64,000 nucleotides of DNA, from the NCBI GenBank assembly GCA_963693085.1, contig OY856412.1:1409713194-1409777193 (forward strand), in the 5' to 3' direction. This document shows, piece after piece, positions 45,231 through 57,442 of the stretch; the stretch's first letter is position 1; the number at the start of each line of letters is the position of its first letter. Both the position numbers and the translations under genes were made by a program. This stretch comes from Alisma plantago-aquatica (lineage: Eukaryota; Streptophyta; Magnoliopsida; Alismatales; Alismataceae). The notes under the pieces were generated by a model. It saw nothing but the letters and a program-made list of their open reading frames with translations, was not told where the DNA came from and ran no database searches.

Positions 45231-45900
45231 TCAAATATTGTCAATATGGTGGATTGGTTGGTGTTACTTCATGAGGTCAGGTTGAGGCGTCTATCTTTTT
45301 CTACATGGGTTGAGTTTTCATATATCCAGGAAGAAAGGTTGTACCTTCGGGAAGAGAATATATGGTCATTAAATAGAGTGCAACAAGGAGACCCTTTCGG
45401 GCCACTTCATTTTGACAATGTACTAAATCCACTTGTCCATGACATAAGAGACAACTATAAGCTTCTTATATATTCTTGGTACATTGATGTTCAGACTGTT
45501 ATTGTGGACACAAGGAATGTGACCAAGGATCTTAACATTATTTAATAAATGGGTCTAGGTTTAGGTCTTAACTAAAATGAATATTCTTAAGATTGAGATT
45601 TTTGGCTTAAATGTGGAGGAGTTGTTTGTATGAATAGATGTTTCATGATGGATTGGCTATGAAGAGGGCTATCAAGGTTGTTGGGTTGTGCATCTCCTTC
45701 CATAGGTTCATGATCCACAAAGAGTGAGATCCTTGTTATTCGTTCTTGCATGGCAATTGTCAAATATTTTATTTTACCTAAGGGCATTCTAGTCTATAAA
45801 TATGAAGCAAGAAACAAAATGGTTTTATTAAGGAATATCAGGGTCAATTGAGGACATTGTTATTTGTAGAGGTCCTGTCATTGAGGACCTTTAATGGAGT
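45231..45900 (+). pseudogene. RTE-type LINE reverse transcriptase fragment
   Basis: The frame at 45246-45545 encodes NRVQQGDPFGPLHFDNVLNPLVHDIRD followed by LLIYSWYIDV, the region of RTE-clade plant RT where VQQGDPLGPLLF and a WYLDD catalytic motif are expected; here the Leu-Asp-Asp is degraded. Just downstream, broken frames give a phrase like KMNILKIEIFGLN, matching the following block. Only the RT middle remains, so the element is a fossil. It is not of the same clade as LINE-1 to LINE-4. Confidence 0.75.
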
Positions 45901-46089
45901 TTGAATTTCTTACTAATTCTCTTATTTGGCTTGGATTGAACCTGGCATTATAGTCTTACACATATGATATTTTGGTATCCAAGGCCCAATCATGGGTGCT
46001 TTAGGATCATATTTTATGAGACAGTGGGATATGTAGTATGGACTCAGATTTTGACAATGTTTTTAATTGTCTTTGTTCATGATTTTGAC

Positions 46090-48108
46090 TGTCAACCTTT
46101 ATAGTAGTACATTTTTTACCTCTGGTGTCACTTTTATTAATGTTGAATTTCATAGAAAACTGACACTAATTCCTATAGAGTCAGTTGGTAACCCATAAAT
46201 AGTCTCTATCGGTTAAGTCTTGCTAATTAATAAACAATACAGATACCATTTCTTTTATAATGTTAATTTTTTAGAGTAGAACCGACATCACAGACAATCC
46301 AGAAAATTCATTTTCTAAGGGAAATTTTTGATATAGATGCTTATAATTGGTTGTATAAAAACTAATGACACAACCCTTCCCGCAAAAATAAATTTTGACT
46401 CCAAAAATCCTCTATATCAGTTATTATATATATAAAACTAATTTGTAGGTCACGTTCATCATTAAAGATTTTATCTCCAAAAAACTTTTGATATCGGTTC
46501 CTTCTTAAATAACCAACAATATTTGATACCATCAAGTATCCCATAAAAACATTTCCCTCCAAATTAGGTGTTAAGTATGTTTGGGGAACTTTACTTATAA
46601 TTTTTATGTATGAATTATATTTCATTGTAGCATTTTAATTTTCTTTCATTTGTCTTCTTTTCACTTAGTAATAAGTATTGAGAGTTGTTGGTTATTATCC
46701 CCGAGACACTATATGTGTATTATCTAAATATTTTGCATGACAAAACATAAGTGAGGGACACGCAATGAAAATGTCATTAGTCGCATATGTTAATTTTTAA
46801 GCAATTAAATGTATTATTTTAGCTTATAGGGGTATAGAATTATTCAAACATGCCAAAGGAAAGGTAGATAAAAAAGAAATTTTTAACTTAGAAGAATGTT
46901 AAGGTCATTTTCTGACTGCAATGCATATATGTGCCAACTATGCTTACTTTTATTCATTACCATTTTACATAACTGTAGATTTATAGTGCTCTATACAATA
47001 TAATAATTGGGCATGCATATATTACTTGATGTGGTACATGAACATGATTATTAAAATGTGGAACTATACATCCACTGTTTAGCAAAGGTAATTTATATAG
47101 TCTTGAATCTTAAGTAAATAGTCTCATTTCATAATATAAAAAGTCAAATCAAACTCTTAATCTATCTCATGTTCTTTGTAATTGTTTGACACAATAGAGA
47201 CCTATAAAAAAGAATAACTAGATGAGATACAAGAAGAGTGGGTGTAGTACTTCCCTAAGGAAGTCAACTTTGCATTTGATTGGGATAAAATGTGACTTTC
47301 CTAAATGTTGATGTCACTATTTCTATATACTTGTGATGATTATGAATTTTTCCAAATATAAATCTGTGTGAATAATGTGTTTACATATGCATATGTATGT
47401 GAATAAATTTCAAGAAAAATGAATAAAATGGGAATTACATTAGTACATGTGATGAGAATGGAATTGGAGATACGAATTGCATGTGTCTTTCCTTAACTGT
47501 GTATGTACATGAGAATGGGATTAAGTGTTGATGAGAGTTAATATGTATGTGTGTGAATGAATTGTGTGGAAGTGGACTCTTGTATGTGTTTCTTATTGCA
47601 TATTTTGCAAGTATGCTAGCATGTTTTTAAACTAAATGTAGAATGGAACTTGCAATTTTAATGAAGCAGGATTTACATCTTGCTGAAACAATCAGACAAC
47701 ATGTCTGTAGACCTCTTTTAAAAGAAAAATCATACTTGCGACATCGGTTTCATAAGAAGATTGACGTTGTAGAACATTGTTATAATTTTTCTATAAAAAG
47801 TGACTCCATAACTATCCTTATCAGTTAAAATTTTAACTGATAAAGACATACGTCGTAGGTTATTTAGACAAATGAATGACTACTATTTGATTGGTAGCGT
47901 CAATTTTTTTCTTAGAACCAATGAAACAAATCTATAACATTGGTTCCTTTCTGTAGAAATGACGACCATAATACCAGAACAATCTTATAATTGAGGTTGA
48001 TAATGCTCTATGTCATTAATTTTTGTTTTTCTAGGTATTGATACTAGATCTATATTGTCAATTTTAACTTACACTAAAATTTTATGTAGAAAGTCCTTAG
48101 TTGTAGTG
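46090..48108. mobile_element. Possible CACTA-like non-autonomous DNA element
   Basis: The right end reads tccttagttgtagtg, the form expected for a CACTA terminus on the other strand (CACTACAACTAAGGA). Short ATCGGTT/AACCGAT-like motifs recur near both ends (46209, 46278, 46491, 47743, 47944), like CACTA subterminal repeats. I could not find a convincing matching left terminus or 3-bp duplication, so the left coordinate is only approximate and the call is tentative. No transposase is seen. Confidence 0.38.
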
Positions 48109-49744
48109 TTTTTTACTAAGGTGTTGGTATAAAATGGACATTATAGGTTTGTATTTGTGCTAGTGTTAGACGTTTCTCTAATAAGGACACCACCCCCAAA
48201 ACCCAAAATACTTTCATGAGTGTCCTTGATGCAAAGTTATTGGAGACATGGAAGTAAAATTTGACATGACCGCTAGTTAAAAAGTAGTTTTGAGATGTCG
48301 ACAATTGATCATGCTGAAGATTTTGTTCTTACTATTCCTATTGTTGGTATAGGCATGTATATGTCACTGGTGGAGCATCATGCTATCCTCATGTATTGCT
48401 TTATTGTTTCTTTATTTCTATTTAATGAGGTGTGAATGCATGTTCATCCTAGTTTAAGTTTTAGTTTTAGCTTTGTTTTGCATTTATATTTGATATTTGA
48501 TAGCATAATCAGTGGTGTGCCCCTACATCGGTGGATGATTCTATTAGTCAAAGTTATTATCAACACATGCCCATAGACCCTTGGGGTGGGTTTATTTCTA
48601 ACAAAAATGTCACTTATTGGAACCATCCAAATATCCATCCATTGTGGATTTGGGGAACCCTGCTCTCCAAAGACAAACCGAGATGTAAAATCCATCCACC
48701 AATAGAAATGCAAACTTCATCCACTGATGAAAATGTAGACTTCTGCCAACTGATCGGATGTCCAACTTCTCATATCAATGAGAATCCAATTCCATTCTTA
48801 CCAACTGGAATCATGTACCTCAAACTTATGGAGGTCTTGCATCTCATCTACCGATGAGATTGACGCACATGATCTCTCCACCAAAATTGGAGAATATTGA
48901 GGCATTTGTTCTTGAGGATTTCTCTCATATTCACATTTTTATGTACATTTTGTCTAAATTTCTCAAATATCTCTTATGCATCAATTCTATTTTTTTAATG
49001 TATTCGGCCTAAAATTCCTTCATTTTATTAGTTTCGTAATACATTATTGCTTTATTGCAGATCTAAACAAAGAACAAACCAAACAAAGTAGGTATCATCA
49101 AATCATATCAGTGGCATCAAAATGACCAGAAGGGGAACCAGCAAACTCCAAAGAAGAATCAAGAAGAGAAAAGGGGTCTCTACACCACTGACCTAAGTCA
49201 GTGTCACTAAGATCACAATCCCTCAGTCACAATAAATTAAAGAAGTCAATGGCATCCACTTCCATGTTGGTGGTACTGATATTTGTCTAATGTCCAAGAT
49301 TTAACAAGAAACATTGATAGCTTATTTGACAAGCGGTGCCTTGATTATCTCTTTATTAGAAAAAGGGTGGTATCCACAAGAAAGCATCTTTGTAGAGGGC
49401 ATGACATATCATCTAGAGGCCATTTGATTGGTTGTACTTGGAGTAATTAGAGTTCAATTAAAATTAAATGTATAAACTAGAGCAACTCTACTTGACTTTT
49501 GTATTTCTTTTTGTTCTTCCCTACCCTCCTTTGATTCCTTGTTGTGTGTGATGGGATAATCCTAATCATTTAAGAAATGCAAGTAGCCTGGTGTTTCATT
49601 CAATATAGTTCATCTTTTGCTTCATATTTTGATAATGGAAAAGGTTAACTCTATTATTTATGATTGATCACCATATGTATGCAATGGATTATTGATTTGT
49701 TAAAAACAAGGGTTAATAGTTAGAAAAGCATTATCATCATAGTC
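48109..49744. other. Unassigned sequence with one odd open frame
   Basis: I recognise no transposon ends or known genes here. The frame at 48531-48857 (108 codons) is richer in C than its surroundings and reads with Pro/His/Trp-rich phrases such as PWGGFISN and HPNIHPLWIWG, but I recognise no family. The remainder is AT-rich without long frames. Confidence 0.5.
48531..48857 (+). other. Unrecognised 108-codon open frame
   Basis: The frame starts MDDSISQSYYQHMP and ends HLIYR. It has no signal peptide, membrane segment or motif I know. Repeated short phrases around catccac/ccatcca in the DNA may explain its composition. It may be a decayed transposon exon or a chance frame. Confidence 0.25.
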
Positions 49745-49779
49745 AATAACATGCTAAGAGAGTGAGTGTGATGAGTCTT

Positions 49780-49955
49780 ACCACTGAGAAGGAAAATTAA
49801 AAGGGCAAAGCCGAAGGAAACCAAACCCAGAACAACCCACCCCCCCCATGAACACAGAAGGAAGAGTCCACAGACAACTAGCACACCAGACACACCAGCG
49901 AAGGAAGATGACAGCAACAAAGATGAGTTGGAAGTTGTAAATGATTCAGAGAATC
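49780..49955 (+). pseudogene. LINE-4 ORF1, C-terminal tail
   Basis: The last codons before the stop encode a hydrophilic Lys/Asp/Glu/Ser-rich tail (for example KEDDSNKDELEVVNDSEN) ending about 40 bp before the ORF2 ATG. A tail of this kind before ORF2 is usual in plant L1-type LINEs. The rest of ORF1 is missing at the truncated 5' end. Confidence 0.6.
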
Positions 49956-49995
49956 ACAATTCTTAAACACCCTCTCCCACCAACCCAATTTCCTA

Positions 49996-50730
49996 ATGGC
50001 CAGAATACTCTGTTGGAATGTGAGAGGTATTAGAAGTGATGTTAGAGTCTGTGCACTCAAGGAGCTAATGGCAATCCACAAACCAAAGATTGTATCTATA
50101 TTAGAACTTAGTTCTGACAATGCCTTAATGACAATTAGAAAGTTGGGATTCTCTAATTCCTTTCGTGTTGAGGTGAGAGGATACTCTGGCGGCATTTGGA
50201 TCTGCTGGAATGTAGACCAATGCTTCCTTAAGATCATCTGCTATCACCGACAATTTGTGACTTGCAAGATTGGAGAGGATTGCGCTATAACCTTCATATA
50301 TGCGAGCCCACAGTGCTCCATATAGAACTTACTCTGGAAGCATATCATTCACTTGGTTCACCAATTCAAAGACGCACGGATGGCGATCAGAGATTTTAAT
50401 ACCATCCTCGATCCCAGCGAACGCAATGGAAATGGTCACTTCAATAGCGTGGAGGCAGAAACACTTCAAAAGACTCTAATGGAAGCGGACCTGACCGACT
50501 TAGGTTTCTCAGGAATGTGTTTTACCTTCTGACATGGTCTCCTTCAAAAGAGACTTGATAGGGCAGTCACGAACAGCGGGTTCATTAGCAAATTTCCCAA
50601 TGCCAATGTCGAACACCTCCCCAGAATGGGCTCTGATCACTGCCCATTATTGGTGAGACTTAACCTACACGGATATCATCAATGACGCTTCATCACTCAC
50701 ACTTCATGGTAGGATATAGAGGGATTTGCA
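49996..50730 (+). pseudogene. LINE-4 ORF2, endonuclease domain
   Basis: The ATG at 49996 opens MARILCWNVRGIRSD, the canonical endonuclease start. VSILELSSDN follows, then GYSGGIWICW, a degenerate GDFN motif (RDFNTILDPSERNG) near 50385-50430, and MGSDHCPLLV near 50630, the catalytic SDH region. Stops occur near 50323 and 50531. Confidence 0.88.
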
Positions 50731-52452
50731 TCTATGCTTAGGGACAATTGGAACACAAGTCTGAAGTTCAATGAGGCTCTCAAAGTGGCACAATACTCCA
50801 TAGAGAAATGGGATGCCATCTCGAGAAAAGAAAAGAGGAAGAGAAAAGTCAGATTGATCAGAAATATCAACAAACTCAAGATTGAGTTAGCTGATGAGTA
50901 CAATGACATCTCGGATGCCATATGCACAAGATTCTAGGCAGACCTCAATGACATCCTGAGAGAGGAAGAGGAGGACCTGAGGCATCGAAGTCATATTAAT
51001 TGGCTACGTAACTATGACAATAACACCATATATTATCATAATTTTATCAACCAACATCGTAGGAGGAACACAATCAAAGTGTTGCAAAACCAAGAGGGAG
51101 AATGGATTACAGGTGACAAGGAGCTAACAAACTTGGTGTCCAGCCACTTCTGGAAGGTGTTGTCTGGTACGGCATGAAGAACCAGCCAAAACTACAACTC
51201 CTAACCTGCTCACTTCGAACCACTTTCCACATTCCATGCTGCGGATATCGGCAGCTGCCCGACACACAAAGAAATCAAATCCATCGTGATGATGTTGGAC
51301 CCTACAAAGGTTCTTGGGCCTGATGATTTTAATGGAACATTCATCCAGAAGAACTGGGAGGTCATCGGTACGAGCATAGTCAATAATGTTCAGGAGGCGA
51401 TGACAACAGGCAAAGTCCCTGATGTGATCTCCAACTCAACAATTGTATTGATCCTGAAGATTACAATGCCAACTAAATGTGAGAACTTGAGGCCGATTTC
51501 ACTGAACAACATCGAACTGAAGGTCATCTCAAAGGTAGTAGTTGAACGCCTGAAGCCCCATATTTCCAAATGGGTATCTCAATCCCAGACAAGCTTCATC
51601 CCTAGTAGGCGCATCACAGACAATATTGTGGTGGTCCAGGAGGCCATACACTCCATGAATCGCAAGAAAGGAGCTAAGGTCATGGCTATCAAAATAGACC
51701 TTACAAAATCCTATGACCAAATGGATTGGGGGTTTATTAAGGATACACTGGACAGAACATGAATACCTCCTAACATCACTGAATACATCATGTCTTCAAT
51801 CACTGGCGGCAAAACTAGTATTGTGTGGGGAGGCAGAATGAGCACACCCTTCAAGGCATCGAGAGGTCTCCGGCAAGACGACCCATTGTCACCTTACCTC
51901 TTTGTCTTATGTCTTGAAAGACCGAGCCAGTTAATACATAAGATGGTTGATGATGGACGTTGGACTCTTGTACGATTGGGGATGAACGGTCGAAAACTCT
52001 CCCATATTTGTTTTGTGGACGACCTGATCATCTTTGCTCGTACAAGTGTGACACAAATGGAAACCATAAAGGAATGTTTCCACATCTTTGGTGAGGCCTC
52101 TGGACAATCTGTATCCATTGAGAAGACATGAATCTTCTATTCCAAGAGAATGACCAGGAGCTTGCGCAGAAGCATTACCAGAGTCAGCAGTTTGCAGAGC
52201 ACTAATGACCTTGGAAGATATCTCGGGGTGCCAATTATCCACCATCATGTGAACAAGACAACCTACAGTGACGTCTTGCAGAAGGTCGAGAATAGGATCA
52301 CCGCTTGGGTGGCGATAAGCATCTCTCTTGTAGGTAGGATCTGTCTCGCAAAAGAAACGTTGGATTGTATTATGACCTACACGATGCAAACAAAGGTACT
52401 CCCGATTCAGCTTTGTGATAGGATTGATGGTAGTATCTACCGGTTCATCTAG
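50731..52452 (+). pseudogene. LINE-4 ORF2, reverse transcriptase
   Basis: The linker with RKEKRKRKVRLI is followed by DPTKVLGPDDFNGTFIQKNW, LRPISLNNIELKVISKVV, SFIPSRRITDNIVVVQEAIH and KIDLTKSYDQMDWGFI (first catalytic Asp) at 51286-51762. GLRQDDPLSPYLFVLCLE and CFVDDLIIFA (second catalytic motif) lie at 51790-52131. The usual QGD is QDD here. The RT thumb region LGRYLGVPI continues to 52452. The frame is shared but cut by several stops. Confidence 0.9.
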
Positions 52453-53276
52453 GTGGGGTAACAACAAGAGGCACCCTCTTGCGTTGGTCGCCTGGGACAA
52501 GGTCACTTGCCACAAAAGTGACAGCAGGATAGGCTTGAAGATGATGAGGGACTACAATCTAGCCCTCTTACACAAACATGCCTATGAACTAACGAATGGC
52601 AGAAGAACTCTTTGGAACACTAGTATGGAGCATCGCTATCATAAGCATCACTCGGACAAACTACCCAACCTATCCTGGCTGGTGAAAGCAGTAATCAAGG
52701 GAAAAGTATTCATTGAGCAGAACTCCTACATTCTTCTTATGAATGGAAACAACACCAATGTTTGGTCTGATACATGGCTGAAGAGCGGAACCATTCTGAA
52801 AGAACATACAGTTAGGCCGATACCAGATGAACTAATTGATCTAAAAGTAGCCAGCATGAGTGACTTGAAAGGTGAGTGGGATATTGATTTCTTGTAGTAC
52901 TGGTTGCCAAGCAATGTCATGAGGGAGGTGAAAGAGACCAAACCCCCAATAGAGGAAGACGACGAGGACCTGAGGGTCTGGAGGCACACCCAAAATGGAA
53001 ACTGCACAACCAATTCGGCGTACATGGTCCTTAGAGAGGGTAAAGGAACTAAGGTGCCAGGAAGATGGAAGCCCGTGTGGAACCTAATGTTGTCAATGCG
53101 GGTAAAAACCTTCGGCTGGCTATTGATGCACGGTTCTCTACTTACCAATAACAAAAGAGTCCAACAAAGAATAGCTAGAGATGGCCGATGTCCAAGGTGT
53201 TTGGATCACGATGAGACTCACATCCACAGCTTGAGAGACTGCAAGGAAGCTATATATGTGTGGAACTAGATTCTAG
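52453..53276 (+). pseudogene. LINE-4 ORF2, connection and zf-RVT region
   Basis: In the next frame, KMMRDYNLALLHKHAYEL is followed by NGNNTNVWSDTWL (the WSDxWL block). The zf-RVT block carries WNLMLSMRVKTFGWLLMHGSLLT, then CPRCLDHDETHIHSLRDC at about 53190-53245. The frame shift near 52415-52455 and a stop at 52895 inactivate it. Confidence 0.86.
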
Positions 53277-53376
53277 AAGAGAACAATCATAATTTCTATA
53301 CTATTGATGACGATAAGATTTGGATCAATAATCAACTCCAGCAAGACGAGGAGAGCTCCTACATATTTTTAATCTC

Positions 53377-54102
53377 TTGCTGGCTCATCTAGAGAGCCTG
53401 GAACATGTAAACCTTCGAGAAGAAGCAACCCATATGACGCAGGTAGTCAGACGCATTGAGAGGGAGATCACAAATCAAAGGGAAGCATGGCAGACAATCC
53501 CCATCCCACAACACCACAATTCAAAGGATAGGAAAAGCTGCCAATGGAACAAACTTGAAGCAGGTAGGACAAAGTTTAATACCGATGCCGCTATGGGAGG
53601 TATCAATTCATGCAGCGCAGTAGTAGCCAGGGATGACCAAGGATGATGGATGGGCAGTGCAACAATGCTTCTGAACACCAAAGACATCCTCGAAGTTGAG
53701 ATTGAAGTCGTCTGCATTGCCTTGGAGATCGTGGGGGAAAATAATCTCAGGTCGATCGTGATAGAAACAGACTCACAGGTAATGGCCCGAATGATCAAGG
53801 AGGCTCCTGCTACAAACCCTAGATATGTGAAGACTATCAACCACATTCAGTGCCTGATGAAACTGCATTGGGAGGTGATGCACAAAGGCAGAGAAGGAAA
53901 TGTAGTTGCAAACAAGTTGTCTAAGAGTAATCTAAAAAACACCCAGAGGTACACATCGTACCCTCAACCCCCAAGGGATTTGATAAACTTATTAATCTAT
54001 GACTTATGTAATGGTAGTAGTATTACCATGTTTCCTTATACTCATTTAACTAGTGATTGTAATTTGAAGTTGAATTTTGCTTGCATGGGGAGGGCGGGAT
54101 GA
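53377..54102 (+). pseudogene. LINE-4 ORF2, RNase H domain
   Basis: The frame encodes KFNTDAAMGG (first catalytic Asp), VVARDDQG, a stop at 53644, then VEIEVVCIALEIVGENNLRSIVIETDSQVMARMI (the Glu and Asp residues of the RNase H core) and HKGREGNVVANKLSK (the His/Asn block near the end). Plant L1 lineages often carry such a C-terminal RNase H (RVT_3 type). Confidence 0.86.
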
Positions 54103-54147
54103 ATAAGATTGCCTCCCAACTTTCTAAAAAAATAAATAGCATGCTAA

Positions 54148-55617
54148 AAAAGAGGGATAACTATTGTGAAGTATTTTTCCCGAGGCAGATCTTATCATTA
54201 AGTCTTTTTTGTTGATGGTATGAAAGAAAACTAGTAACTAGGCTAAATAGTATTCTATGTTGTGAAGGCAAGTAGTACAAGCCACACAGGCATAATGCAT
54301 AGGTTGAAGCAATGGTGAAACTATTATCCTAAAGAGTCCATCCATAGCATCTTCTATCCAATTTTTTGTCAACACTTCTAATTCTTGTTCTTAGTTTGAT
54401 CACTTAGTAAACTATTTTCTTAGGCCTACTTGATCTATTTAAGTAAAGTCTCTATAAGTCACAATTCCCTGAGTTCAACATACTTGCCACTTTGAATCCC
54501 TTTACTACTCTAACATGTACACTTGCATTTAGCCCATACACTTAAGTTGTGTTAAGTTTTTGGTGTTTTTGTTAGAGAACTGGCAGTGCTAGCACTATAG
54601 TTCTAAAATCAGTTGCTCTAGACCATTTTATTTTCCTTATAAATGACATTGTAAAATGTTTTTGTCAAAATCCATTGCCATATTTTTTAAAAAGTTGTTG
54701 GTACATTTTTTTCCAAAAAAAAAATCCTCTATTTTGTCAAAATTGTTGAGTACATTTTATCTAAAGAACTACTTCTATCTTGTTAGGTACTTGAGTGCAA
54801 TGACGGAATGAGAAATGAGTGAATTGAAGATTGAGATGATGGATGAAATGGAGTCATTGACAATGCATTAGGGGGCTTGAATCTTAATAGACTAGTTGTT
54901 TATGAAGATTGTTGGTATTTGGGGCAATATATTAATTATAGGTGTGCTAATCTACCTTTTTGGGGGTCCAAAAATTTTAATAGGGTCATCATAGATTCAC
55001 CAACAACATAGATCTTAGAAAAACTAGCCTGAGCAGGGTCCAGATAAATATGATAGTTTGAGAGACATTCTTGAAAAATTCATAACCAAGTTGGATTTAT
55101 ATTTTGATCAATCTAAGAGGGAGAAGAAAATTTCGGGACATCAAATCAGAACTTTAAGGACTTAAATATCATAGATGACCACAAAATCTATCAGATTGAA
55201 GAAAACAAGACAATAGATTTTCTTTGGGAATGCAGAGTCGACAGATCAGTATTGGCATGCCAATAGTACTTTTGTCTATAGTGATAATGGGTGTTCCTTT
55301 GAAGAGATCCTAGATGTGTCCATTTTCCTTGTGGATCTAGGCCAAGAGCAGTGTATTTCCATTGACATTGAGAAGGCTTACGCTGCCAGAGAGACTCCAG
55401 ACCCACACATCATGTGAAACTTGTGATCTTTTGTTCCTCCAATTCCTTTTCCAAACAACTTGTATAGTAGACTTGGGGTAATAAGGTAACCTAATCATTG
55501 TGCACATGAGAGCACTTTAGAGAATCCAAAAACTTTGAGAGTGGAAAATAAATTATAGAGACCCTAGTTTAAAAGGGGATGCACCAAACACTTGACCGCC
55601 ACCATGTCTACTCACTT
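54148..55617. other. Unassigned AT-rich sequence
   Basis: No gene or transposon end is recognised. Open translation around 55230-55415 (with phrases like IDIEKAYAARETPDP) hints at old coding sequence but cannot be assigned. The stretch ends at the AGTTC target of SIRE(-), beyond which an Athila/Tat-like remnant continues, so part of it may belong to that element. Confidence 0.45.
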
Positions 55618-55622
55618 AGTTC

Positions 55623-57027
55623 TGAAAACTACTAGAGGAGGGTGAATAGAGTTTTATAGATAATTTAACAATTATTGAACTTAAACAACCACAAAGAAAA
55701 TATTGGACAAGGAGACACAAGGTTTAGAGTGGTTCCAACTATAGCAAATACTATAGCCGTCAATCCACTACCCGGTTGCTTACCCAACCGGGATTTGAAA
55801 AGAAATTTATTTTATTACCTCTTCAAGGAATTTACATAAAATACAATCTCTTTTCCTAAACCCTTCAAGCAGCCTTCACCTAGAAGTAATCGCCAACCTT
55901 GAAGCAGCCTTCCCTTGAAGTAGATGCACCAACTCCCGTTGCACCAGCCTTCTGAAGTAGCTTCCCTTGCGATAGCCTTCTTGAAGTAGCTTGAAGTCCC
56001 CTTCTCCACCTGAGAAGTCAACCCTCTCCAATCCGTAGCCTCCAACCCTAGGAGTAGCAAGGAGAGTACAAAAGATAAACAGGAACAAGAAAGGAAAAGG
56101 AAATTACAACTTATCCTTTAAGCCCGAGGCTTGATATGCCTAGATCAAGCGTAAGATCTCCTAGCCAAGTATGTGAACTTGTAATTGCTGTGGGTAGGAG
56201 AATCTAGCCTATAGGACACGAGATTGAGCTAAGGAGAATGTAGGCCAATGATCACAGTGCTCAAATTGCTTGCAAAAGATTGCTCAAGTATGCTCAAGTG
56301 TATTCTCAAGTGTAACAAGTGAATTCTAGTGTCCTATGGCTTGTCCTATTTATAGGAATGGCCTAAGTATGCTTAAGGACGTTCTAGACAACTTCTAGGG
56401 GTTTCTAAGTGCTTAACTAGCCGTTAGGTACAAAGTTGTTGCTTTAACAACGGCTAATTAATTTATTCTGCAGTTGCTGTCAGAGACCATCTCGGTCGAC
56501 AAATGGTCGACCGAGACACCTACTCGGTCGAAGTTTTGTCGACCGACAGGCTCTCTGGAACAAGTGATTTGCAACGTCTTTCTTCAACTACCAACTAACT
56601 TGTCTGTTGTGTCTAACGGCTACTTTGGATCTTTCTCGGTCGAGAAGATGGTCGACCGAGAGTGTCTCGGTCGAGGAGTTCGTCGACCGAGAATGATCCT
56701 GTTTCAAGGTTTCAATTTAAGCACTAATTATATGTGTGAGTGTGCAAAGGTGATTCTATTCAAATGGGATGACATGTCTAACTATGGTGTTTGGCTAGGG
56801 AAAATCTAACGCTTGATTTACATGCAAATCTAAGTACTTGTACATTATATATTTGTACAAGTTTTACAACATTGATTACATTGCATGAAAATAAAACTAA
56901 GTAAGCTCTTGGATTTTCCCTTGCTACTTTGTCATCCTGCACACTCAAGTAGCTCGTTAGATTAATAAGAATGAAATGTTTGTCATAATCAAAACAAAGG
57001 GAATTTTAGATGTCCATTTAGCCAACA
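55623..57027 (-). repeat. SIRE(-) 3' LTR
   Basis: The 1405-bp LTR ends next to a polypurine tract (57029-57045, read on the minus strand). A TATA box is at 56345-56356, and four inverted-repeat modules lie at 56491-56692. A 111-codon plus-strand frame (56474-56809) lies antisense to U3. Confidence 0.93.
56491..56692. repeat. Four inverted-repeat modules, 3' LTR of SIRE(-)
   Basis: The modules lie at about 56491-56515, 56523-56547, 56635-56660 and 56666-56691, each CTCGGTCGA to TCGACCGAG with loops of about 7 bp, in the same 2+2 layout as in SIRE(+). Confidence 0.9.
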
Positions 57028-57028
57028 A

Positions 57029-57045
57029 TCTCCCCCTTTTTGAAG
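57029..57045 (-). other. SIRE(-) polypurine tract
   Basis: On the minus strand this reads cttcaaaaagggggaga, next to the 3' LTR, the same as in SIRE(+). Confidence 0.85.
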
Positions 57046-57317
57046 ATGACAAACATTTCAAAAATAAATATAAAACATATGAATTTCATACCGTTAGATT
57101 GCCTTATGTATCTTTTCCTCTTGTTTATAAAATGTGTGCTTATTATTCCCAATGAATTATGGAACATGAAATCCAGTTCATTTGGGAATGTAGCAACTTT
57201 CAATGTAAAGCCAAGAGTATAGTTATGAAACTCATTGATTGAGTTTTTCATAAATACTAAGTTATAGTTTTATATATCTCTACCCCTTTGTCATTTCAAA
57301 AAGATAACCGTTTTAAT

Positions 57318-57375
57318 AAAAACTCCCCCTTAATTAGATAACTGTTTTGATAAAAAACTCCCCCTTAATTAGATA
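57318..57375 (-). repeat. Duplicated inner polypurine tract of SIRE(-)
   Basis: The string tctaattaagggggagtttt (minus strand) occurs twice, about 35 bp apart. SIRE(+) has one copy at 35342-35361. It resembles the polypurine primer but lies 290-350 bp inside the element. Confidence 0.75.
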
Positions 57376-57442
57376 TTCCGTCAAATCGAATGAAAAAGAT
57401 GTCCATTGAAAAGCCAAAATGAAACAAGTAAACATATTCGTT

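Larger units (their letters stand above)
49758..54134 (+). mobile_element. LINE-4: nearly complete L1-type LINE
   Basis: It is flanked by 13-bp duplications AATAACATGCTAA (49745-49757) and AATAGCATGCTAA (54135-54147), with one mismatch. It contains the end of ORF1 and all ORF2 domains in order: endonuclease, RT, zf-RVT and RNase H. The 3' end has a short A run after gcctcccaactttct. ORF2 stays mostly in one frame interrupted by single stops, with one region (about 52415-53276) in another frame. The element lacks most of ORF1. Confidence 0.9.
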
